Source of the DNA: Prinia subflava
Lineage: Eukaryota; Chordata; Aves; Passeriformes; Cisticolidae
Length of the DNA: 64,000 nucleotides
Reading direction: 5' to 3'
NCBI RefSeq assembly: GCF_021018805.1
Contig: NC_086251.1
Coordinates: 17,403,098-17,467,097, forward strand
A program made the position numbers and the translations under genes. This document shows positions 34,921 through 46,500 of the stretch, piece after piece. Under the pieces are notes generated by a model, which saw only the letters and a program-made list of their open reading frames with translations, searched no databases and had not been told where the DNA came from. Numbering within the stretch: position 1 is the first letter of the stretch; the number at the start of each line of letters is the position of its first letter.

Positions 34921-36991
34921 ATTCTTTGTGAGAAACAATTTAACATATCTGAGTTACAGTCTGATCCTCAGAGGAGGTGTTTGTATTTATTGTTAGTGTA
35001 ATTTTTTCAAATAAGAGTTGATTTTGGAGCTGCAGAATCATATAGTTATGCACCAGTTACACCTGTTGGACAAATTTCTGCAGTGTCTGTTTTTGTAAAG
35101 TAATGCACTTTAATTAGTATGCACCAATTTATTTTTCCAGTGATGTGCAATGTTGCTGTTTTGTCTCTTTAATATTTGATTTCAAATACTTTCTACAATA
35201 GCCATAGACCTTTATATTTTCAAGAGTTGAAATGAATGTACACTTGAAATCTAGGCTCAAGTGATTCATGAGAACATTAAAGCCAGGTTTGGAATAGGGA
35301 ATGACGACCCATGTTTTCTTCTTCCCCATACTTTATTTCATGTCCTATTAAAATATTTTCTTTATTATCTGATGGAAAGCTGATTTTATTCCCCCCCCGC
35401 AACCTACACTCAAGTAGCCTTTAGGTATCACTGGCAGTAGAGCATGAATATTTATTTTTTTAATCATCAAAAATAATACTGAAACTTTTAAAATACAGCA
35501 CCAAAAATCATCCCAGTTTGTGTCTTTTCATAATACACAGTTTTAAGTTTTGTTATGAATCCCTTAACATCCTAAATTTCCCATTGAAAGCATAAGTGTC
35601 TTTAAACATCCTCCAATTGGGTTTTGAATAATGAAATTCAAGGCTATAGTTCAGTGTGCTGTAATTGTAGAACTGTCACACTTTTGTTTTCTAAAATTAA
35701 ATGACTATTCTTCAAGTAATTTGCCCATTCCCTACAATCATGGTGAATTTTGTGATTGAGTAGGTGTAGAGGCATTTGGTCTTTATAGCAGTGTTTTGTG
35801 ACATCATGACCCAAAAGGATGAATGTTGGTAAGGATTTAATGCTTAGATACCTCCAGGAAAAGTCCTGTGCTCTAACTTTTACACAGATAGCATGAATTG
35901 CCAGGGATGGAACAAATCAGGGAAAATGTACATACGTAAATTTTTATATTAAAATGATGGGATTCATAATACAACTGTTCACAGAAGCAAGTGGTCGTGG
36001 TTTGACTTAATGGCTGGTAAATTGTACTGCATCCCATTACAGCTCCATTTCAAGCACAGAACAAAACCACCTTCCAGTCCTAACTGCCAGGAGGGGTAAG
36101 TGCAAAGTTAAGCTAGCCAGGTTTATTCATAAACTGAGCTCTGGCCTTCTGAGGGAGACTCCTGTTCTTAAATACATTTTTAATGTATATTTTTTTTCCT
36201 AGGCAAATGTTATGCAAAACAGGGTACAAGTATGAGTTAGAAATGGGGTATGTAGGAACAATATGGCCAGTAGATGGATTTCATTATCTTACACTATACT
36301 TAAATATTGTTCTGTGGATTTTTTTGTCTATGTAATTAAGCATTAGAGATGAAACTCTTACATCAAGATGTAGTTTCTCTTCTTAAAAAGAACAAAATCA
36401 TCAGCCTACTCAACTTTTCAGCATACATATCCTTCCAGTTAAGCTGTTTGTTGTCTGGTTTGAATTGGAGAGAGATGAAAAAGACAGGGAGTGTTTACTT
36501 ATTTTAGGGTCTGTGAAATTCAGGTATTGGAACTGAAAGTCTGGGGTTTTATTTAAAACAAATTGTCAGTCATGATTGTAGCTTTTGAGAAAATGCTAAT
36601 GGGGTAATACTGTGTTTGATGCTGCTCCTCTGCTCAACAGCTTCCAGCAGCTTGGAGCCAAAACCAGCTGTGTAAGACAGGCATCTGCTAAAAGTTAGTG
36701 CTCTCAGTCTAGTTTGAGTCCTGCCAAGAGCCTCAACTTGCTAAAGGTAGGAACATTTTTTGTCTAGCTAGATCCTTGCAACTTCTCTACTGCTCTTTGC
36801 ATCTGCTGATGGTACTGAATGGGTTTTTTACCCCCTTATAAACGTTATTGCCTGTTTGGTTGATATGTAATACCGTACAGAGGATGTTTTTTGCTGTAAT
36901 TATCCTGAAGACATTGTTTCTCTGTATTGAGGTCCAGTGTCCAAATATGTTTCTTGCACTCTAAAGTACATTAACTTTTTCATTCTAATTT

Positions 36992-36997
36992 AATAAA
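36992..36997 (+). terminator. Distal polyadenylation signal
   Basis: AATAAA is followed within 30-40 nt by GTACTGTGTCTCTGTGGG, a G/T-rich element typical of cleavage sites. It is the best candidate for the main TOLLIP 3' end. Confidence 0.6.
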
Positions 36998-37015
36998 TGT
37001 ATCATCTGAATGAAA

Positions 37016-38860
37016 GTGTACTGTGTCTCTGTGGGAGAGCACCACATTATGAGTCTTGTCCATAGACCGATCTAAAACTCAAGTATTGCTTACTGTCTTT
37101 TTTCAGTGTTGAACATTGGTTGACAGATTACACTGGTTCTTAATGTAACCATCTGGTGGGAACAGTAACAGTAAAATGCTCAAAAGTACTTTGAAAATTC
37201 CACTAGAGGTAGGTGTCTCTTAGACTCTTCTGTAGCTGCTTTCTCAAGGAAATACTCTGGTGTGCAGGTCTGGAGGACAGAAGAAGGCAGTAGTGAGGAT
37301 GCATTGTTTGAAGGACAGCATTGGAAGGTAATGGAGGAGGGAAAACCAGCCTGTGGGTATGGAGAGAATGCTGCAGTGTGAAGGGTTTAGGACTCTGAAT
37401 GAGAATGGTGTCCAAGTGAAGAGTTATGAAATGGACCATGTGTGCTATTCCAGCTACAAAAAGAGCTGGCTTTATCTGCTAATAGGTGATGAATGGATTT
37501 GAAAGATTGGGCTTGCATAGCATCTCTTTCTAGTATGGTGATGGCAAAGGTATCTTGGGGCCCTCTTTCTCACTTAACAGCATCACCATGCTCAGTAATA
37601 ATTGTGATTATTAATCAACTGCTAAGTCTGAAGTGTTACTGTCTTATTAAGCTAACATTTTGGGATTTACTGTCCATTCATAGTGCGCTTCTTTTTCTAA
37701 ACAAGAGGGGTTTTTTTTTTAACAAATGGTAGTTAAGCGAAATCTTTCACAGCTGATTTTTCATTTCCTTAATGTATTGAGTACCCACTATGAAATAAAA
37801 CTGTTCAAATTGTGCTTTTTTCTAGCCCTTGAGTATCAGTTTCTATCCCAACTTATCATCAAAGGTTACAGTTTGCTTTCACATTTCTCCATTTTGCTGT
37901 GAGAGATAGGAAGAGCAAAAATTAGTTTACTTTAAACAAATATTGGTCTTCTTGTGGCTGCTGAAGCATCTATTTAGCATTTTGTATTTTTATTAGCTTT
38001 TACATTTCAGTGTTAATCAGTGATGATGTGTGGGGGTGTAAAGAGAACTCAGTGTATATTGAATTATTAAAACACATCAGAACCATCAGTATGAGCAAGG
38101 CCTCTAGGAAAAATGCAAATATGTGTTTTCTTAGAATAAGGAGAAATGAAAACCCATATTAGCAATCTTCTCTACAGTTTTGAATTGTATCCTACTGAAG
38201 ACTTGAGCTTGTTTTTCTAGATCCTCAAGAAGCCTAGTCAGAAACCCAAGTTAATCTCCTTTCATACAGCAATATATTTTAGAAGTATTTTCTTTACTAT
38301 CTTGCCAAAAAGCATAATTAATTTTGTAAGAACAAATAGACTATATTTCAGTTATACCATAACTTTTGAAGGAAAATTAGCATATAGACGGAAAAAGTGA
38401 ATTTATGTAAAGCAAGTAGACTGAAAATTATCGTAGCTACATCTGCGTTTCCATGGATGAGAGAACTACAAAAGTACTACTGTTTCAGGTATTCAGAGTT
38501 CACTTAGAACATGTTTTTAAAACATTTCAGTGTACAAAAAATTGACAACTTTTATAAATTTAATGTATTTACGATTGAAAGAGAATGAAGGATGATTCAA
38601 TTTATTTTAAAATTATCTCAAATTATAAAATAATCCCAGTGAATGAAAAAGTACACTTTCCATGTCCATGTTTCTTTATGGATTATCAGGAACTTAACTC
38701 TCACAGGACAATGATTTTTTGCTTTGTTACCTCTGCAATAGTCATCAGTTTAATGTGGAGTATTCAAGTTGATTTAAAATGCTTACAGCCATTTTTGAAG
38801 TGATTCTTTAAGCAGTTATAAAAGGGTACGTAATGAGGGAATGGTTACAAATTCCTGCCT
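37016..38860. other. Intergenic DNA between TOLLIP and the mucin
   Basis: No gene was recognised. Another AATAAA at about 37794 could be a still later TOLLIP end. The rest is AT-rich and featureless. Confidence 0.6.
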
Positions 38861-39485
38861 CATACAGCCAGGACCCTCCTCTGTGACCACCCCACCTTCC
38901 CAGGTGCCCTTGTTTAACAGGCACAAGGCTCTGCAAGTGGAAACTGGACAATGAGGACGATGGTTCATCCATGTTGGCGCACTCACCAAGGTGAAGTTCC
39001 CCTATGCACTGCGTTAAAACTGCTTCCAGAAAGAAAGATGAGGTATTGTCACAGGAGACCCTCCAGTGAGAGGAACAGAAGGTCCAAATTCCTGGCAAGC
39101 CCCACTTCCTAGAGAAGTCACCTGCTTCCCTCAGGGCTGCATTAGAGATGTCACGAGGAAACTTTCAGCTCTGGTACAGCCCTTGGATTATTACCCATTA
39201 TTGCTTTCTCACGTAGGCAATTATGAAGTCTGCAGTATGAAGGCCAAGGATGATGAAAAGGGATTTCAGGGCCTTGGGACACCTGGTTACTATGTGATCA
39301 GGAGCATGAATAGTGTTCCCCTTTATCCCTCCAGTTGCAGGGAATGGTGAGGGAAGAAACAAGAACCAGCAGATCGATACTTGGTGGCAACAGCTGGGGT
39401 ACACTTGTCTCAAACAGAGAAAATTGTCTTTGCACAAGGGTGCAATGCTCATTGAAAGAGCATTAAACTGGATTGAAGAGGAAAA
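38861..39485 (+). pseudogene. Relic of CR1 ORF1 (esterase-like domain)
   Basis: Conceptual translation on the + strand reads RGTEGPNSWQAPLPREVTC, then IRDVTRKLSALVQPLDYYPL, then near 39440 the end motif LIERALNW. These resemble the GDSL-lipase/esterase-like ORF1 protein of avian CR1 LINEs (GDSLLRGTEGP..., VRDVTRKL..., SDYYPLL..., LIDRALN). The frame is interrupted by stops and shifts, so it is a dead fragment. It is separate from, and opposite in orientation to, the CR1 3' end at 40.8 kb. Confidence 0.75.
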
Positions 39486-40150
39486 GGCCTAAACCCAGGC
39501 TTGCTGGACACAAGCCTTGTGGCCACACATCAATGTTAGAATGAGTGGTAGCAAGATCCTTCACACTGCTCTGTGATGTGTGAGTATGCTGGAGCACATT
39601 TGAAATACATACAGTACACACAGCATGAGGAACAAGCTAAAGGAGCTGGGAATGAGCAAGAGCAGTTTTTTCATCTTTGTACCTTTTATGCCAGTGTGAA
39701 GAGCTATTTGGACATGGGTGAGGGAATTTTACCTAGTCCAGGAAGAAGGCTGTATTCCCAAAGACTGCTAGAGAATATACTCCTCTGAGTCAGAAAACTT
39801 CCTGATGCCATTAACTGGACTCTCTGTCATTTAGGTAATGAAGATGGGTATTGGACAGTCACCGTAATTGAAAAGTACTGAAAGTTTTACTGACCAAATA
39901 AAACAGCTTTGTCCGTGTTTTTGATATGTGTTAGGACCATCGTGTCTATAAAAAGGATATGCAATAACACTTTCACTAAGATTATTAAGTGAAATCTTTT
40001 TCTGCTTTATTTTTTAGAGACCCCTTAATTCTTTTTTACCCCCAAAATAGGTTTTGTGATAAAGTATGTGTTTGCGTATTTCTGTAAGTTACGAGGTATT
40101 TTGCATTCATCTGTTTTTACTCTGCAATACTGTAAAATTTAAAACCCAAA
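39486..40150. other. Intergenic DNA downstream of the mucin 3' end
   Basis: No gene was recognised. A further - strand AATAAA (TTTATT at 40006-40011) is an alternative mucin polyadenylation signal. Confidence 0.5.
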
Positions 40151-40172
40151 CACTACAATTTAATTGATTTTT

Positions 40173-40178
40173 TTTATT
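40173..40178 (-). terminator. Mucin polyadenylation signal
   Basis: TTTATT on the + strand reads AATAAA on the - strand. It lies 118 nt after the mucin stop codon, which implies a very short 3'UTR ending near 40155. Confidence 0.55.
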
Positions 40179-40295
40179 ATTTTTACAAGTAAGACATGAA
40201 AAAAGAATGTTAAAGAAGGAGCACAAGTTATTCTGGGGAAGACGTGATTCCAGCTTTCCTAGGATGTCTGCTTTCTTCTTTCAGTGATCATATTC

Positions 40296-40557
40296 TCAGC
40301 TGAGTTGCAATTGGGAACCAAGTGATACAGCCTGTTGCAATTGGGAGCCATATTTTGCGGATTGTTGGAATTGGGAGTCACGTGCTGCAGTGGTTTGTGA
40401 AGAGCAAGCATTCACACAATGGCAGTTTTCCACGTAGAGATAGTTATAATTTATGCTGGTTCCATTTCGGCAAGTCAGGGTCACCTGTCTTGTTTGGGTG
40501 CTGAGTTCCTGGCAGCAACCACATTTGTGTTCCATCTGGTTTGCTTCAAGAGAGTAC
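40296..40557 (-). CDS. Mucin last exon: CTCK cystine knot and tail
   Basis: It encodes 86 full residues plus the stop (TGA at 40296-40298). [18 protein letters not shown] through YLYVENCHC is the second half of the C-terminal cystine knot, which makes the tail-to-tail mucin dimer. A non-homologous glutamine/serine tail with 10-residue repeats (DSQFQQ, GSQLQQ, GSQLQL) follows. The acceptor is AACACAG|GTACTC. Confidence 0.93.
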
Positions 40558-43500
40558 CTGTGTTCCGCCGGGAGAAAAAAATGCATCTCGTTAAAAACAC
40601 AGAGAAAACCCCCTCAGTGATTTTTGTTTAGGGAGGGTTTGGTTTGGGGAGCATTTTTTACATCCTCTTTTCCTCCTCACACACACTTATGGATGTTATT
40701 TTTGTTACCTTTGTCTTCAATAGTGAAACTGTTCTTGCTTCCATTGAATCCTGTTCAATTTAGTGGAATCATATAAACACATTTGTTGCTATTCTGTGAT
40801 CACAGGATTGTGTAGGTTGGAACAGACCTTTCAGATCATTGAGTCTGAGCATTAACCCAGCACTAGCCAGTCCACTAAACCATGTCTCTAAGTGCCACAC
40901 CTGCATGTCTTTTAAATAGCTGCAGGGATGGTGACTTAACGGCTTCCCTAGGCAGCCTGTTCCAGTGCTGGACAACCATTTCAGTGAAGAGGTATTTCCT
41001 AATACCCAGTCTAAACCCCTCCTGGTGCAACTTGAAGCTATTTCCTCTCATCCCTCTACTTGTTACCTGGGAGATCAACCCCCATCTCACTACACCCTCC
41101 TTTCAGGCAGTTGTAGAGAGTGTGAATATCTCCCCTGAGCCTCCTTTTCTCCAGCTTAAACACCTCCAACTCCCTCAGCTGCTCTTCAAGGCTTGTGCTC
41201 CAGGCCCTTCCCCAGCTCTGTTGCCCTACTCTGGATATGCTTCAGCATGTCTTTCTTTCTCTGGACATGCTCCAATGTCTTTCTTTCAGTGAGAGGCCCA
41301 GAACTGGACACAGGACTCAAGGTGTGGCCTCACTGTAGCTGAATACATTGTCCTGGTCCTGATGGCTCCACTATTGCTGATCCAGGCCAGAATGTTCTTG
41401 GTCTTCTTGGCCACCTGGGCACTGCTGGCTCCTTTCAGCTGCTGTCACCAGCACCCCCAAGTCCTTTTCCACTGGGCAGATTCCCAGCCCCTCTGCGTCA
41501 GCCTGTAGCACTCTGTGGGGTGTTGTGACCCAAGGGCAGGGTGCAGCACTGAGCCTTGTTGAACCTCACCCAAGTATTGATAAAGATATAAAACAGGACT
41601 ATTTGCAACACTGAGCCCCAGGGAATACCACTGGTGACTGTTCCCCAGCTGGATGTAACTCCACTCAACACCACTCTCTGGGCCCGGCCATACAGCCAGG
41701 TTTTTACATAGTGAACAGTTCATCTGTCCAAACTATGAGCTCCCAGCTTCTCCAGGAGAATGCTGTTGGAAATGCTGTCAAAAGCTTTACAAACGTCTGG
41801 GCAGACAATACCCACAGCCTTTCCCTCATCCCTCAAGTCAGTCACTGTCATAGAAGGAGATCAGGTTGGTCAAGCAGCAGCTGCCTTTCCCAAGCCCATC
41901 CTGGCTGGGCCTGATCCCCTGTTCACCCTGTATGTACTCTGTGATCACACTCAAGATAATCTGCTCCATGTCCTTCCCTGGCACTAAAGTCAGGCTGACA
42001 GGCCTGCAGTTCCCTGTATCCTCTCTCCAAACTTTACTGTAGATGAGCATCTCATTTGCTGACCTGCAGTCAACTGGGACCTCCATGGTTAACCAGACTG
42101 TTGACAAATGGTTGAAAGTGGCTTTGTGAGCACTTTATCCAGCTCCCTCAGTGCCCCTGGGTGATGAATTAACTTGGCAGACCAGTATAAAGGAAGCCAT
42201 AGAGATGTTAAATTAATTTTTAGAACTTACATTGAGGAGCCAGGACAAGTTCCTTCACAATATGACAGCTCAACAGGTTCAGAAGACTCACAGTCACCGT
42301 GGCGGATCACAGTTTCATTGGTGTAAGGCCTGCAGTTTTTAGCTTTATAAGAAAAAGGGAGAGAAAATATACTTCAGTTCTCTAGTTCTGAACTAAAGGA
42401 ATTGCAAATCAGTTTCAAAGTGCTTGATGTCTGACGACTGAGAATCTGCAGTATGTAATGGGGTAGATACTGTGTAATGTATATGGAGTTGTCAGATTAT
42501 TCTTTGATTTCTGTAAGGAGCATTTGGAAGATAATGCAGAGGCCTGAGCATTGCTGGTTTGATTTGTGGTATTCAGTATCGGGAAAAAAGTTATTGCATT
42601 TTTCTTTTAAATAAACAGTGAAACACAGGCCTATAGACTATGTAAAAATAGGGTGGGTGAAGAATCCTTCCATCTACTCAAAGATAGTTACAGACTGAAT
42701 AGAGTGCTTTTCAGGCAGAACACATAAACACAGCATTACTTACGTTTACATATTTTGCAGCAGCCATCAGATGTAATCTCTGCTTCGTCCTTAGTAAAAG
42801 TAAAGAAGGAGGATTTGTTAGTGCACAGGTGACAACCATGAATAGGAATATGAGTTAGCACTACTGATACTGGGCAGAAGGCTTCTCTGTGATGAACCCT
42901 GAATGAAACAATGGATGACTTATCATCCTCACCCTAGGAGTCTTGAATACTAGTAGCCTCATAAGAAAATACTATGCTTTTCTTATTAATCACAGAGCAA
43001 GCCTAGTTTCGTTCTTAAGACATTCCTGCAACTTCAGTGGAAGTGATTTGTTGTATTCATTGTCCCTCCTTGTTCATTTAAACTGAATTCAGTCAATGAA
43101 AAATTGATTAAAAACTTACAGGATCGCACTCTTCAGGGTCGTACTCAGGGCACACTTTCTTAGTTTGGACTGCAACAAACTGATCTTCAATTTTTTCACA
43201 TTTGTAATGGCTGCATTGATCGAGTGGCAGGATCTCGTTAACCTAAGATTTTATAAGAAAAGCAAAAGTTGTTTTTTTTCATTGTGATCAAGTATGTCTG
43301 AGCTAATTAAGTTCTCACTCCTCACAGATTCTCAGATCAGGTTCTCAGATGCTTCTGAGAACTTCTTTCAAGTGGCAAAAATGAAATTCTGCAAACTGTA
43401 GCTAGCTTGAAAGTTTAAATCCTGGCTCTAAACACTTAGACTACAAATTAGAAACCATTGCTCCATTAGCCACAAAAATCAAGAATTTGATTCCAAATAA

Positions 43501-46500
43501 TGTTCGACTCAAAAAGCTGATACATCATTTTTCAGAGTAATTTCAGTATCTTATTTTTACCAGCAAGGGACATGAGTTGACTCTTAGCTGTTCTAACTTG
43601 TATGGGCTAACAGAGAGATCTCAAAATGAAAGGAATACTTACGTTGAGCACATGAACAGTGTTGTTCCTGAGTTTGACTTTGCAAGCCACTTCAATACAC
43701 TTCCCGCAGCACTCTCCTTCCTCAGTCATGTATTGGTAACCCTACTCGGAAAGAGACGAAGGAGAAAGTATTGGTGATGGAGAATTCTAGTCTTGCCGTA
43801 GCTGAGTGGGCAGCCTAAAGATCCTGAACTCACCAGTGGGCAAGATGTCTCACACTGGACTGTTTCACAATGCATAATGTTTGCATTAGTCTCTGGATCT
43901 TTCTCAGAACTGCAGGTACACTTCTTACATGAATCAATTACTACTGACTTTCCAACCTGCAAGACAGAAAAAAAAATAAATTCAAATGCCAGCAGTTTCT
44001 ATATAATATAAAGGCAGAGTTGAAAGCATTGCTGAGCACCATTAAGGTTGCTGAAACACAAGTACAACAGTTTTCAAATTCTTTTTGAACATACGACTTT
44101 TTTGGCTTCATGCCCTGTAGGAGAGTTTGTATTAAAAGGAAACTAAATGAAGCAATGTAAACGCAGTAAATTAATGAAATTAAAGTAAGACTAGTTTGTA
44201 GTGTCTAATTATTTTACCAGCTTTTCAGTGCTCCATTATGAACATCTTTTCTCTGTAAGTTATGTTCAGTGGTTATAATTTAATATATTATTACTTATAA
44301 ATTATAAGTATTATAAATTATTATATTTAGTATTATAAATTATTAAATATTGTTATATTATTAATTATAATTTTAAAAGGGGGATTAAAATAAGGCTTTA
44401 CAAATGCAGATACATAAGCAGAGATCTAAATTTACATATGGATTTTAGTCTTTCCGAAATGTATCCCCAAAGACTCCAGTGCTGATATTTAAATTATGTG
44501 TTACTGACCTAAGTACCAATTTTAGCAAAAGGGTTTAGGTATCAATTAAATCGAAAATGTTAGGGGTTTTTTTTAAGGTTCTCTGGGTTTATTTCAAAGA
44601 GCAATTGAAATATTCATCAGATTGTCTGGCAAAGTCATTAATTAAAGAAGTGTGACGAAGCTTTAAAAGACAGTACATAACTAAAAATGGTGCATTCTTG
44701 TTTTATACTACTCATTCTGTGACAAATTTGATTTTGACTTTACCCAAAAAACTTCCAATTAAGGGCTAGAGAGAGAAACCCCCAAACACATGTACTGGGA
44801 AAAGAACTTTCCCAAAGTTTATTTTGGTAGAAAGGATGTACTTTTCACTTCTAGCAGTATACTGCTACATCATTCTTACCGTGTACAATGTTCCATTAAT
44901 CACACAGACATCAGGTATTGGTTCTGAAAAACAAAACAAAAATTGTATTCCAGAATAACTCAAATTGTGAGACTTCCTGAGAAGTCAAGATGTTATCAGG
45001 TTTCGTTAGTAACACAGAGAGTATGGAAAATTTGAATTCAATCTAACTATGTGCTTAGACTTCATATATAGTGTAGCTGAATGTTTAAATAAAGTTTCAT
45101 CATTAAAATTAGCAGGAAGAGTTGGAGAGGAATGGCTTAAAACTCAAGCTATGCCTGAAAAATCTGGTTTTTACCCTTTCAATATGTGGTTCAATTTAAA
45201 TTCAGTCTGATTCCAATTAAATTAGTTGTTTCCTCTTCGAACCCTAGGAGTCCAGTGATATACAAAGATGCTTCAGTTATTGATTCTTTATGACCTTTCA
45301 GAACATGGCTTGTACAGAAGATTGACTCTGTGGAAAAAGGCATTCCTACTGTGGTAATGTAAATCTGACAACATGGCAGAACCCATCTATGTCATTCACA
45401 GAACTGCTTCAAACTTGCCTGTTCCTTTGTTTTGACTTTCCTGTCTCAGGCCTAATTTATGGGTACTTTTTTCTTTTTATTCTTTTGCACAAGTATAGGT
45501 ACATAAAATACATGTATATAAAAGCATATGTTTATAAATTTAACTTTATAACTAATATTTTTTTATGTTCATGATCATCTGGGGCAAGTGTAAGTATAAT
45601 TATTACTTTTCATACACTGTCAATTCAGTTACTGATTACAATTCACTTTATACTATTGCTTCCTGTTACTTGGTCTTGTAGTCAACTGTTAAGATTTTTA
45701 GTGACTTATGTTTATGAATCTTGCTTTAGTTGCATTTAGGCTAAGGTTAATGTGCTCCAATGTTCCATTAATAACATGAAAAAGATGCATTGATAACATT
45801 TATAATTACAGGTACAGAGATAGTTGAACTACATAGACCAGTGAATGTTCAAAATATTATTCAGCTCCCCCACCCATTCTCTCATCAAAGTTAAATGAAA
45901 ATAACATTATTTTTTTAAAACAAAGCTTTAATGCACATTTAGCCAAAAATTGTTGTGTGTTCACTGAGAGAACAATTTATGAAAGATTTTGCTGTTATTG
46001 TGATACGTTAAGAACTCCCTTAGATGTTAACAGAAGTGCAAATGTAATTTATATACCACTGTGGTATTTATACATGTATTTTTAATACTTACGGCATTCA
46101 AATTCAGGACAACATGGGTCTTTTTGTGGTAGTACAGCCATGGAAACAAATCCTAGGTCACAAACTGTTTGCTGAGCTGTTTGGCATGGGAGCGGCTGGC
46201 ACTGCACAGTAGTGGTGAGGGAGTCACAGACACACTTCTGGCATTCATCTATCCACTCCTCTCCAGGCTGAAAATATGTAAATCATTTATTCTTAAATGC
46301 TTCTTCATCCTAGTTGTTCAGTTTTAACATAAGATATACTCTCAAAATTAGTAGGAAATTCAGAGTGGAGATGTTTTAGCACATCATTTAAGAACAGGTA
46401 TGCTCAGAACAACTACAGAATTTTCTTCTACATAAAAAGAATGGTGTTTTATATTTCATGGGTAGTCTACTTATAGCTATGAAATTTAAATGACTTTTAT

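Larger units (their letters stand above)
33791..37015 (+). other. TOLLIP: TOLLIP 3' untranslated region (inferred)
   Basis: AT-rich sequence follows the stop and contains no gene. Canonical AATAAA hexamers occur at 34915-34920 and 36992-36997. The distal one is followed by G/T-rich sequence and would give a 3'UTR of about 3.2 kb. The end point is inferred. Confidence 0.55.

Noticed and set aside
42343..46092. Introns in the mucin C-terminal region searched for displaced VWD4 exons.
   Set aside because: No stretch with Cys-rich VWD/C8/TIL signatures and usable splice sites was found in any of them.
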